Source: Bradysia coprophila
Taxonomy: Eukaryota > Arthropoda > Insecta > Diptera > Sciaridae
NCBI RefSeq assembly: GCF_014529535.1
Contig: NW_023503555.1
Location: 8,184,001 to 8,248,000, forward strand
DNA: 64,000 nt
Reading direction: 5' to 3'
Shown here: positions 46,618 to 57,666 of the stretch, in pieces
Numbering within the stretch: the first letter of the stretch is position 1
How the letters are laid out: each line of letters starts with the position of its first letter
Position numbers and translations under genes: made by a program
The notes under the pieces: model-generated
Seen by the model: only the letters and a program-made list of their open reading frames with translations
What the model was told of the DNA's origin: nothing
The model's database searches: none

Positions 46618-48725
46618 ATGGCGTCAATTCTGGATATATCAGACCTTGAGAACTTCATAGCTGAGATGAGCCATCCTGAACACGCAGCTCACCCAAATAT
46701 TGAATTTGACGCACTGAACTCGTTAGCCTCACCAGCAGTCTCGCCATTAAACGTTGCTGCTAATCATGTTGTCGGCCAAAACTTCAGCGTTTTAGGATAC
46801 ACGAACTGCGACACAGACGATATCAGTTATATTATGGAAGCAAAACAAGCAGTGCCGGAACTAACCTCACAACCTGGTAAAAATTTGGACGGTTTGGGAT
46901 GCGTCAACTATGACTCAGGCTGGTCGAGCAGTAATATCGATTGTAACGTTGTTGGTGGAAGTGTTATGCGAGCAGAACAAGCAGCACCAGGTGAACTAAC
47001 CTTATAAATTGGTCGAAACTTGAGTGATTTAGGATACATTAACTTTGACCCAGACACGTCAAGCTGCAATTTCAGTTGGAATGATGGTGGAGATGCAATG
47101 CAAGCAGAACAAGAAGTACCGATCGAAATAACTTCGAAAGAATGTCAAAATTTGGATAGTTTGGGATACGTCAACTATGACTCAGGCTGGTCGAGCAGCA
47201 CTGTCAGTGAACAGATACCTCCTGTTTTGCCTTCATATGTTCGTCCAGATCCGAAGAAAAAGAACAGCGCTAATGAATCGAATGCTTCAGAGTAAGGACA
47301 AAGTTTATGTTGGTAATCTCGTCACAGTCGTGATTTCCGACTATTTCAGAACCGGTGCGCACACTCTCAAAGTGCAGCATTGTGAACCAGATGTTGACGT
47401 TGCTATCGAGAATCATCAGATGGAAGAAGTATTGTCACATGTAAGGACTGCTACGCCTGTGGATAGTACTGAGCCATCACAACTCGATAAATGCCAGGTA
47501 ATTGTAATGGATCTTCTGGTCTTGATGTGAGTTCCTTGAATCGCATGGATGAACGATGCAGTGGGCATTTAGTTGACATTTTTTTCCGTCCGTGATTACC
47601 GACGCGGGTTTTCATCTACTGACCGCTTCTAATTTCCAGGTTCAATTAATTGGAAAAAGTAGTGAGATTCCTCCTAAAAATGCTCTAAAAGGTCGTCGTA
47701 AACGTAAGTTCTTCTTCTTCCTTTGCTTGAATCCAAGTCGATTTAGTCGACCGTTTTTCTCATTTAAAAGAATCAACACGCTATCCCTGTGCAGAGTGTG
47801 GCAAGCAATTTAGTACCAAAACTTGTCTGGCCACACATTCGAGGGTTCACACTGGTAAGGACAAAGACACTTATGTGTGATTGTTTTTGTCCGGTACAGA
47901 ATTTCTGTGAATAAATTTTAAATTTTTCTATGAGTAGGCGAAAGGCCATACAAGTGCTCGCAATGTGATTATGCTTCCAGTGCACCAAGTGGTTTGTTCA
48001 AACATCGATCCGTTCATACTGGTAAGTGAAAACAAAATTCAACTCAAAAGAAGGTCGATCCACACAGAGACAAACTAAAAATATTCCCAAAAATTTCGCA
48101 GACGCGAGGCCATTCAAATGTTCGTTTTGTGATGCTACGTTCAAATTAAAAAGTTGCCTAGCTACTCATCATAAGACTCATAGTGGTAAGTGAAAATAAA
48201 GCTGGAAGACAGCTTTGGTGCGTTTCTGAGAGACTGGAACTAACTGAAATTTTAAAATTTTTGTTAATTCTGGCTGGATGTTCCTGGCATCAAGTCCAGG
48301 TTGTTTATTCATTTTTATCATCCGAACCATTTCCGCTCTGAAAATTTTGACTTTTTTTTTACGAAAATTTCATTTTCAGAAATGGAGTGCCCGCATGACA
48401 TCTGCAAGAGATTATTTGGGGGGTCTTTGACGGATCATTCACACCGGTTTGTCTATCGACTCCGATAGTGGGCACACCTCGAAATAAATTGACATTTTTG
48501 ATTGCAGGTGAAAATCCGTACGAGTGCAATGTTCGTACGTTCCGGGTTGAGCAGTCATCGTAAATGGCACAAAATTACTACTTTCTAAAATTTATATTGA
48601 CGGTGACGTACTTGTTTGATATATTGACAAAAAACTTCATTCTGTGCAAACAAAATCCTTCGTGCTGCCGATGGATTAGTTATTAGTTTTGTATTTTGTA
48701 CGAACGTAATTCAATTCTGAATAAA
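46618..48725 (+). pseudogene. Zinc-finger copy B4, broken
   Basis: Exons: 46618-47291, 47350-47497, 47640-47703, 47771-47854, 47938-48021, 48102-48185, 48380 onward, 48508 onward. Exon 1 ([20 protein letters not shown]) is interrupted by TAA at 47005-47007, one codon away from the stop position in B1. Fingers 1-3 are intact and in frame. Finger 4 has lost its second Cys (TGT to CAT) and about seven bases near its end, shifting the frame. Finger 5 has lost a stretch in its middle and ends in a stop. A poly(A) signal lies at 48720. The exon 2 product (EPDVDVAIENHQMEEVLS) is well conserved with B1, B2 and gene A. Confidence 0.8.
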
Positions 48726-49149
48726 TGTCTCCTCTTTGAGGTGTTTGTCTGTCCACAAAACTTTTTGACATTCGGCCAAGATTTAATTATTTTGTGTTTG
48801 CGCAATGCACTGTGTCTATGTAATACATTTATCGACTTCCCAACCATGAGATTATGAGAGGGCATTGGTTTGCGTTATTGTTGGGCATTTATTGGCGTAA
48901 AATCTGACTTTCCCTATCATTCATTGGCGATTACCCAGTATGTTGAAAGGGTTAACCTTCTGGTACAAAACAAATGGAAATGTGTTACGCAACTGCATCA
49001 AGTTAAGTGCTTTAACGTCACTCTATTGTTAGTCTTCCTTGGTTTGACACAATCATATCTCTAAAAGTCTTCCCCATCAACAAATCAAAGTTACAGCCTG
49101 ATTCTTCCTAGTCAACGACAATCGATCCATTTCACGGCACAACGCTCAC

Positions 49150-52100
49150 ATGGCGTCAATTCTGGATATATCGGACCTTGACAACTTTATAGCTGAGCTG
49201 AACCATCCTGAACACGCAGCTCTCCCAAATATTGAATTTGATAATGATGAGGAGAATTTGTGTAGAGACCAATTGGAAGTACTGGGCTCGTTAGCTTCGC
49301 CAGTTTCTCCATTAAACCTTTTTGGATGCACAAACTGGGACTCAGACGATATCAGTTGTTACATTGATCGTAATATAATGGAAGGAGAACAGGGAGCACC
49401 AGATGAACTGACCTCACTAGTTGGTCAAAACATGAGCGATTTAGGATACATCAACTTTGACACAGACACACCGAGCAGCAATATCTGTTGGAACGTTGGT
49501 GTTGATATTACAGAAGCCGAACAAGCAGGACCGTGCGAAATAACTTCACAAGTTGGTCAAAACTTGAGTGATTTAGGATGCGTCAACTGTGACTCAGGCT
49601 CGTCGAGTAGCAACATCATTTGTAACGTTGACGTAGAGAGTATGCAAGCCGAACAAGCAGCACTGAGTGAGCTAACGTCACAAGTTAGTCAAAGTGTGGA
49701 CGGTTTACGATGCATCAATTTTGACTCAGACACGTTGAGCTGCAATATCAGTTGGAACTTTGGTCAAGATATTATTCAATCAGAACGGGCAGCATCGGAC
49801 GAATTAACTTCACAAGTTGGTCTAGACTTGACTGATGTGTTACGAACGAAGTTGCACCACTCAATGGAAAATCAGTGTAAATTTGATGCGTCGTTGATTG
49901 AAATGGAACAACAATTTCAGCAAGAGGTGAGCTTTCAGCGATTTATTGTCATCACCGCCATCACCAAGACACTCGTCAGTTGCTTTTTTTGTTTTCCTTA
50001 AGTTTGACCAAATACCCGCAGCACACAAGAAAATTCTTTGGGAAAATACCAAAATCGGAACGGTAGGAGCAGATACTACAACGGCAATTAGCCGCTCATT
50101 GCAGGAACTTTCGCATCGTCGACTGCAATATGATGAAAGAAGCTTCATTCAAGTAATTTCATCGGACGACGGAGAGCCACAAGCAAGACATCACCCTGAA
50201 CAGCCGATGCATTTGGTCAGTCTAACATCACCACCAAAGAAACAGGTAACAGAAGAGGTGCAGATTGTGGCATTCTCCGCCGAAAGCAGAAATATTTCAC
50301 GACTCAAAACTCAACCTTGCGTGTTATCTTTACAGATTCGGCTAGATTGGACGGGAAGAGAAGGCACTAACGAAGTGTATACTTCCGAGTAAAGGACTTA
50401 GTTTATGTTAGCAATCGGTTCACGGTCGTAATTTCCGACTATTTTCAGATCCGATGCGCACACTCGCAAAGTGCTGCATTGTAATCAACGAAACAATTCC
50501 ATGGAATCATGGGCCGACGTTGCTCTCGATGTAGGGCAGATGGGAAAAGTGTTGCTACATGGAAGCACTACGGCGCGTGTGGAAAGTCCTGAGCAATCAG
50601 AAGACGCGTCGCAGGTAATTGCAATGGATCTTCTGGTATTCCTGTCTTGATGTGAGCTCTTAATAATTACATGGATGAACGATGGAGTGTTCGAGTGTGC
50701 ATTTTGTTGAAATTGTTTCCGCTTGTGATTATCGATGCGGCTTTTCATCTACTGACCGCTTCTCATTTCCAGGCTCAATTGATTGGAAAAAGTATCGAAA
50801 TTCCTCATAAAAATGCTTCAAAACGTCGTCTTAACGGTAGGTTCTTCTTCTGGATAATTTGTTATGCTAAAATGCAAGTGAATTCACTCGACTGTTGTTC
50901 CCATTTAAAAGAATCGACATCGTATCACTGTGCAGAATGTGGAAAGCAATTCAGTACGAAGGATTATCTGGCCATACATTTGCGGATCCACGCTGGTAAG
51001 TACGAAGACACTTGTGTCAATGTTTTTGCCCGGGACAGAATTGTTGTAAATAGATTTTAACTTTCAATTTGCTTTGTGTAGGCGAAAAGCCATACAAGTG
51101 CCGGCAATGTGATTATGCTTGCGTTGCAGCAAGCACTTTGTACAGACATGAAAGGACTCATACAGGTAAGGGAGAAGAAAGTTCAACTCAGAAGAAGCCC
51201 CACTGAGACAAATTAAAAATTTCCAAATATTTTGTTTCACAGCCGCGAAACCCTTCAAATGTTTGATTTGTGATGCTGCTTTCAAATTTAGAAGTTATCT
51301 AACGAGACATCAACTGACTCATAATGGTAAGTGGAAATGAAGTAGGATGTCAGTTTCTGAGGGAGACACACTGCGACAAGTAATATTTATGGCACAGTTG
51401 AGCAAACATTCATTGTCTGATCGAAAAATAAAAAATTTTGCCGAAAATAACAGTCAAAATTCACAAACCATTACCGTTATACTAACGTTTACTAAATAAA
51501 AAAAAAAATCCCAATGCGGCTCGAACTCATGACGTCCGAAATTCTAATCAACAAACTGACCCATTTGTCAACTCAGTACTTGTATGACTTGTATTTGGGA
51601 CCGATTTTTCTCAACGTCAATTCACGATACCATTTTTGGAAATAGAAACAAAGTGACAGTTCAAGTCAGAAAAGTTCTATTTTCTCCCCACGGTAGAAAA
51701 AGTGCGATACTTTTCTCTCTTGAAATGTCATTCGACCAGTCGTAATTGAGGGGAGAACACGCCCATTTATGGAAAGTTTCATTTTGCGACAAACTAAAAT
51801 TTCAAAAAAATTTCATTCTTAGGAGCAAGGCCGTTCAAATGTTTGACTTGTACTGCTGCGTTCAGATTTAAAGGTAATTTGGACCGTCATCAAAAGATTC
51901 ATAGTGGTAAGTGAAAATGAGGAAGGAAGAAAGGTTTGGTATGTTTCTGAGAGATACACACTGCGACAATATGAAATTTCAAAATGTTACTTCTTCTGGT
52001 TGTTGTAGCCGATGTTAGATTTACAATTTTGTAAACTTTCCCCGGTCTGACAATTTCGGTTTTTTTACGAAACATTCACTTTTCTGCTAGAGAAAGCTTT

Positions 52101-53053
52101 GTTGCACTCACGGCGGTTTATTTATCGACAACAAAAATGAACACAGCGGGAAATAAACTGAAATTTTGATTGCAGGTGAAAAGCCCTACGAGTGCAACGT
52201 ATGCAATCAAACGTTTCTTCACTATTCCACGTTATCCACGCACCGTAAAGGTCACAAAAAAGAGGAGAGTTGCCGATATGAATCGAATGTTGGTGGCGAC
52301 ATCATGGAACAGGAACAAGCGACACTAGGTGATCTAACTTCACAGGTTGGTCGAAATTTGGACGGTTTGGGATACATCAACGATGATTCAAACACGTCGA
52401 GACACAGCAATAGCAGTTCGAACTTTGATAAAGATATGATGGAAGCGGAAGAAGCAGAGCCGGTTGAACTAACTTCTCAAATTGGTCAAAATTTGGACGG
52501 TTTAGGATACATCAACGATGACTTTGACACGTCCGGACACGGCTTGTCGAACAGCCATATCAGCCAGAAGTTTGATGGAGATGTTATGGTAGCAGAACAA
52601 GCAGCACCGGAAGAACTGACTTCCCACATTGGTCAAAATTGGGACGGTTTAGGATACATCAACTATGACGCAGGCTCGCCGAGCAATATCAACAGGAACG
52701 TTGATGGAGATGTTATGATAGCAGAACAAGCAGCATCGGGTGAATTAACTTCACAAGCTGGCAACAATATCGGTTCAAACATTGATGGAGATGTTATGCA
52801 AGCAGAAGAAGTAGAACTAATCAACAATATTAGTTGGAACGTTGGTGGAGAAGTTGTGCAAGGAACACAGAGTCAATTAAACTCCCAGCTTGAAAACTTG
52901 AACACTTTAGGATACACCAACTGTGACATATACACCTCGATCAACGGTATTATCCAGAACATCATCGATGTAGATGCCGTGCAAGCAGAACAGTATGTAT
53001 TAACCGAACCTTCAGTACAGGTAAATTTTCTAGCTACACTTCCTCTACATTAA
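49150..53053 (+). CDS. Zinc-finger protein B5 with acidic repeats at both ends
   Basis: Exons: 49150-49926, 50003-50388, 50449-50614, 50773-50836, 50912-50995, 51082-51165, 51243-51326, 51823-51906, 52176-53053. All joins are GT-AG with matching phases and no stop, giving about 868 residues. Exon 1 starts [18 protein letters not shown] and contains four acidic repeats of about 43 residues (core [19 protein letters not shown]). Exon 4 is short and basic. Exons 5-9 carry five C2H2 fingers with GEKPY-type linkers, each on its own exon. Exon 9 reads on from the last finger ([10 protein letters not shown]) into five more, less regular, acidic repeats. It is probably a nuclear DNA-binding regulator with acidic activation-like or interaction segments. 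A GT at 53021 could instead splice to decayed exons near 53070. This is the only B copy without a break. Confidence 0.8.
51508..51610 (-). repeat. tRNA-derived SINE-like piece in a B5 intron
   Basis: On the minus strand, ATGAGTTCGAGCCGCATTGG looks like a tRNA B box (GGTTCGANNCC type). It is preceded by GGGTCAGTTTGTTGATTAG, which resembles an A-box region. A T-rich tail follows. The tRNA fold is not intact, so it is not a tRNA gene. Confidence 0.4.
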
Positions 53054-53064
53054 TTAATCGTGAC

Positions 53065-53280
53065 TGTTCCAGTATATCGTTGTTTATAGTCACACACTTG
53101 GAAAAACATGCTGGTAAGAGAGATGTTACGCTGTGTTGTGCTATGCTGGAAATAAATTTATTTTGTTCTTTACTTAGATGCGCGCCCCTACAAATGCAAG
53201 GTGTCCCTTAAAATCATTTCGATAGAAAAAAAAAAACAAATGATCGGGTCATTCGAAAATCCATGTTGGCAAGAGAAATG
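53065..53280 (+). pseudogene. Decayed zinc-finger exons after B5
   Basis: TCACACACTTGGAAAAACAT before GCTG/GTAAGAG resembles the end of a finger exon. ATGCGCGCCCCTACAAATGC after a TAG acceptor (53176-53178) resembles the start of the next (DARPYKCK). Neither is complete, and stops follow. They suggest that B5 was once followed by, or fused with, a further copy. Confidence 0.5.
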
Positions 53281-53624
53281 TCTAAGCAACCGTCTGCTTC
53301 TGTAACTTCTGCCCGGTGAATTGTATGTTATTGAGGGTGTTATCACCGAGAAAATTAAATTTACAACTTGTTTCACAACAATTAAACAACGTTTTTCACA
53401 ACAAGGGCCTCCGAAGTTTCGTCAGAGGGGAGAAAATGTCTGTGTTCTCGCCTGCGTTGTGAAAAATGTCGTTTTCTTATGTCAGCTTGAGGGGAGAAAA
53501 TAAGGTTACCCACACCGCTCATATGAGTAATAGTACATTACTGTCTCGATGGGACATTTTTTGTTGAGGTGTTGAGAAGTTTGCATTTCGAGCCGCACTC
53601 ATCAACAAAAAGTTTCCTAGCAAG

Positions 53625-53742
53625 ACAGTACGGTGCTTTGTTGTCTTGAGGCCAGAAAATGCGGAAAAACTGATTTATGTTTACACTTTAATGGGTCGTT
53701 TTCTGGCCGCAAGTCAACAAAACATTCTACCGTATTAGAAAC
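53625..53742. repeat. Diverged inverted repeat
   Basis: CAGTACGGTGCTTTGTTGTC followed by TTGAGGCCAGAAAA pairs imperfectly with TTTTCTGGCCGCAAGTCAAC followed by AAAACATTCTACCGTA. Confidence 0.55.
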
Positions 53743-53848
53743 ATAGCCTCTATCAAAACGCCATTTTTCTTTGGCGTTTTAAGTGAAGAAAATAACGTTA
53801 GTGACTTCACACTCACGAAATAGTACATTACTATGCAAGGGAAGTAAA

Positions 53849-53940
53849 GTGATATCTCGTATCCAGATGAGTAAAAGTAACCGAGGGCTTTAGCCCGAGG
53901 TACATTTACTCATCGTGATACGAGATATCACTTTATTTTC
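53849..53940. repeat. MITE with AAAGTGATATCTCGTATCCA ends
   Basis: The inverted ends meet at the central palindrome CGAGGGCTTTAGCCCGAG. A diverged relative is at about 24005-24095 (ATTTGCTATCTCGTATCACT). The same central word type is seen at 59190-59207. Confidence 0.7.
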
Positions 53941-54290
53941 CGTGTGTAGTACGACGTTTTACTATGCGAATGATGTAAAGGCTATTGCCAATACATGTAA
54001 TAGCCTTATTACATGCACCAGCATAGTAAAATTCCTTACGTTTCTGTGCCATAATTTGTTTATCGAGCGGCATTATTTCGTCTTGGAGTGTCCAACCCTC
54101 CCACTTAAAATTAAACAAATTTTCACACTAATGCGTAATGTTTCATTGATCATTTAATTTCCGAATTACATAAAATGAAAGCAAAATAAAATGATCGAGT
54201 CTGGTTTTTGACAGTTGAATTTGCTTAAATGCTTAAAATTTGAACGAAATAGTTATTTATGTAACAAGAATCGTATGGAGGTATATTATC

Positions 54291-54412
54291 ACACTAGTGA
54301 ACCCCTTGCAAATCCTTTATCGCACTAGTGCGATAAAATACGTTCATACGACATTGATCACAGGCGGCGTAAGTTACAAATATCATCACTGAATTACATA
54401 AAATATTCTTTT
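54291..54412. repeat. Interspersed repeat, third GCACTAGTGCGATAAA copy
   Basis: It matches 18301-18413 and 25573-25695 over about 120 bases (CCCCTTGCAAATCCTTTATC, GGCGGCGTAAGTTACAAATA). Confidence 0.73.
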
Positions 54413-54442
54413 ATTGCTTCAACAGAAAATCATTTTCAATAC

Positions 54443-54500
54443 GAACTGTGCAATAGAGTGTTTCAATTTAGATCCAGTTTGACAAAACATGTGGCACGAT
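54443..54500 (+). pseudogene. Stray zinc-finger piece
   Basis: The plus strand reads CNRVFQFRSSLTKHVAR, the second half of a C2H2 finger. The close relative at 37338-37393 lies on the other side of the B array. A Mutator-like MITE (54502-54621) is inserted right behind it. Further down, SSLVTQHLIRHNLYTHS (about 54768-54818) may be another finger end. Confidence 0.5.
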
Positions 54501-54501
54501 C

Positions 54502-54621
54502 GGTGTTAAGGAATCTCGCGCCGCGTCATTCACAATAATTCACAAAGTGACATCTTCCTTATACAAAATGTGTCAAAATGTGAATTATTGTGAATGACGC
54601 GGCGCGAGATTCCTAGCAACC
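54502..54621. mobile_element. Mutator-like MITE, 120 bases, 9-base target duplication
   Basis: Its ends are AAGGAATCTCGCGCCGCG and CGCGGCGCGAGATTCCT, with GGCACGATC exactly repeated at 54493-54501 and 54622-54630. Sister of 5123-5241. Confidence 0.87.
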
Positions 54622-55245
54622 GGCACGATCCACGAAGTGCTTCTAGGATATCTTGGTACAAACCATAGAATTAACTGTCAGAATGTCATCTTATTTATAA
54701 TGTCGTCATTTGTAAATAAAACATTTTTTGTTGAGAATCTAGAACTGATCCATTTGCTGAACATATCATCATTGGTTACCCAACACCTCATCAGACATAA
54801 TCTTTACACACATTCTCTCACCAGATGGAGTGTCAAAACAACAGCTTTTCTGCACACTTTTTCTTTCCAGTTGTGTCACTTCTTTCACATTTCTGTTTAC
54901 TAGTGATGTTGCGCTGTGCTGCTATTCACCCTTGGACGTTTTCACCGACTGGGTCAAAAAGACACTTTTTTGGTCCTAGTGCTCAGCACTATCGAAATCA
55001 AGCGCTACTGTTTCTTAGATATGATAAAACAGTCAAACAATGTTGCTTTAGATTCGTTTTTGAAAAATTCAAAACTCGAACTTTTAATGTGTTTGGAAGC
55101 AATCTTGAACGTATAACACCCAATTTCAATTTCAGTGAAGTGTGCTGTGAAGTGATATTGCCTTCGGCAAAACTTCTTCACCACTCTTCATTTGAAAGTT
55201 TAAATTTTTTAATAAATGGAATTTCAATAGGGTTAACCCTTTTAG

Positions 55246-55670
55246 ATTGAAAACAAGCCGTCAGAACAGTCGGAGCGTTTGCAATACCTATCTAATAAAA
55301 CAAAAATAGTAGAAATCCGTACAAAAGCTGACCTACAAGCAAAAACTGCTTCCCGCCCTGTACCTGGTTCACTTCATGGGGTCTAACTCACGAGTCGGTC
55401 ATTTGACGTATCACTTACAAGTGTAGCGTTTAAAATACTACCGTCGATATCTTCGAAAAACCCTAAATCTTTTATTGGGCCCTATCTCAGAAGTGGTCAT
55501 AAGGGGTCTTGCCATTGTCATTACCTATCAGGAAAAAAAAAGAATTTTTGAAATCGGTTGAGTTTTACTCAAGTTATCGTGGACACAGACAGACAGACAG
55601 ACATTTTTTTTATTGCGGATTCGTCATCTATAATCGCTAAAAAGACGTAAAAAGCAATCAATATTCTAGT
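55246..55670. repeat. Interspersed repeat shared with 60040-61000
   Basis: Shared blocks are AGAACAGTCGGAGCGTTTGC, GGGGTCTAACTCACGAGTCG, GACGTATCACTTACAAGTGT and the end block ACAGACAGACAGACAGACAT plus TTATTGCGGATTCGT. The copy at 60040-61000 is longer and lies inside the element at 59928-61166. No coding sequence is seen. Confidence 0.72.
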
Positions 55671-56579
55671 TTTTTTTAATGCCAAAACTTTGCTTAACCT
55701 AAGGAGACAACCAAAGCTGTTGTTATCAAATCAAAATTGAGTCAGAAAAACGCTCGTTTTCTTTGTTTTTTAGCATCACAGAATATTTCAGGATGTGAGT
55801 GAGTCTATAATGACAATAGTATGGAATCGATACCCCTCAACAACGAGTGCGGTGGTTTGTAAAAACAATTGGCAATCCGCTCATATGAAAAGTTACCAAA
55901 TTTGCAAATAACAGAGTCATCATATAAGTAGGTCTTGCTAAGCACGTGAAGGAGCACGTTAAGCCTCGGGACTTTCGTATCTTCGTGCTAGAGATAAATT
56001 TGTAATTCTCCCTTGACCTTCTAAAATTTATTGCCATACGGAGACATTTATTTTCAAAAAGTTTCAACCTCTTAACCAAGTATTTGGGCAGACTATGCCA
56101 TACCGTCTCCGCATAGGTAAGAACCGGTCTCAGTATAGTCAAGTAGATCTTAACTTTGACATCTTGCGAAATACCATTGTTAGTATTCATAATACGATAT
56201 AGCTTGTGTAACCTTGTGTGCACTTTGAGTAACATCCTATTCACATGTTCAGATTGTGTTTCAGATTCTGTTGGACGTAGTAACCGAGCTCTTCCTGTAT
56301 AGAATCTTTGAGTCATTCATTTGAAGAGAGTAAAAATCATTATTGATGGCACTTTTAAGATTTGACCTCTGAATAAGGAGTGCTTCAGACTTTTCCACGC
56401 TCACTCTAATTTTCCACATATGGTAGTAGCGCTGCAACCTGTAGAAGTAGCTTTGTACATTAGACTTTGCTCTACTTTGCGATAATCTGGTCGAGAAGGT
56501 GCTCGTGTCGTCTGCGAAGACCGTTAGGGTCGTGTTCAAATGAGTTGGAAGGTCTATCAAAAATATAATAAAGAGCGAA

Positions 56580-57005
56580 GGCCTAAAGCTGTGCGGGTTC
56601 TGGCCTGGCGGGTTTCCAATCCAGTCGGGTCGGGTCTCAACTAAAAAGTTCTGGCAGACCAGAAAGAATTAAATGACTATTAAAATATTTAAGAGAAACG
56701 CGGGAAAACATTTTCGAGTAGATGGGATGTAATATCGCGTTAGCCAGTTCAATGTTCTTCTGCATCATGCACATACAATGTCATGATTGTTTCTTATTGT
56801 AACGAATATATTAACTCTACTATAATTCCGTGCAATCTTGAATTATTTTATGAGGAAATTTAACATTTTAAATTATTTTCGGGTTACTGATTTCGGGCGG
56901 GTTTCTGGTTGTTTCTGGTCGACAAATTGCGGGTTTTGAAAGTCTGTATTCGGGCGGGCACGGGTCTGGCGGGTTTCCGAAAAAGGCAGACCCGCACAGC
57001 TCTAC
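56580..57005. mobile_element. DNA element inserted in the Jockey RT
   Basis: The ends AAAGCTGTGCGGGTTCTGG and AGACCCGCACAGCT are inverted, and CGGGCGGGTTTC words recur inside. AAGGCC lies on both sides as part of a probable target duplication. Reading the LINE across the insert gives GPSLFIIFLIDLP with FADD following, which confirms the insertion site. Confidence 0.72.
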
Positions 57006-57480
57006 AAAGGCCCCAGTATTGAACTTTGTGGGACACGATCATTAACCAATACCGGATCTGACAGCTCGTTTCCCAACTTAACTTTGAAACCGAATTGGTG
57101 GTTTGGCAGCAGATTGTTCTCATCGCAGTATTCGAGAATCCTAATATGGACTACCTTTTCAAGGAGCTTGCTCAAGCCGTTCAGGAGACTAATAGGTCTA
57201 AAGTTTTTGACCTCATTTGCCGGTTTACCCGGTTTAGGTATTGGTATAACATGAGTTGCCTTCCATGAGGATGGATCGTATCCGATGCTCATTATACAAT
57301 TAAACAATTTCGCCAAGAATTTATGTGCTGACTCAGGGAGCTTCTTCAAGACGACGTTCGGAATAGCATCCGGGCCACAGGACTTTTTATTCTTGGTCGA
57401 GCTCAGTTGACGCAGTCATCCGATAGAACAAATTTATCTCAGACATTACAACCTCGTCAAACTCGACATCACCCATTTCT

Positions 57481-57666
57481 CAAGGCTGTATACTTTGGGG
57501 AGGTCACGCAGATGCAGACACGCGGGTTACACACCACGTTTCATACAAAAAATTCACCACGCCATACAAATTCAATTTAGGTGAGTTTGTTTGTATGGAA
57601 AAGGTGTGTTCCCGCGTATCTAATAAAATGGCGATCTGCGTGACCTCCCCAAAGTATACAGCCTTG
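57481..57666. mobile_element. hAT-like MITE with exact 8-base target duplication
   Basis: CAAGGCTGTATACTTTGGGG followed by AGGTCACGCAGAT is inverted at the other end. CCATTTCT lies on both sides (57473-57480, 57667-57674). The 45-base copy at 32442-32486 keeps only the ends. The inside contains TGTTCCCGCGTATCTAATAA. Confidence 0.88.

Noticed and set aside
51508-51610. Possible tRNA gene
   Set aside because: Only the B box is convincing. The acceptor and anticodon stems do not form, so it is listed as SINE-like.
53021-53178. Additional functional exons of B5
   Set aside because: The finger-like pieces after 53065 lack paired Cys and His and run into stops, so they are given only as decayed exons.
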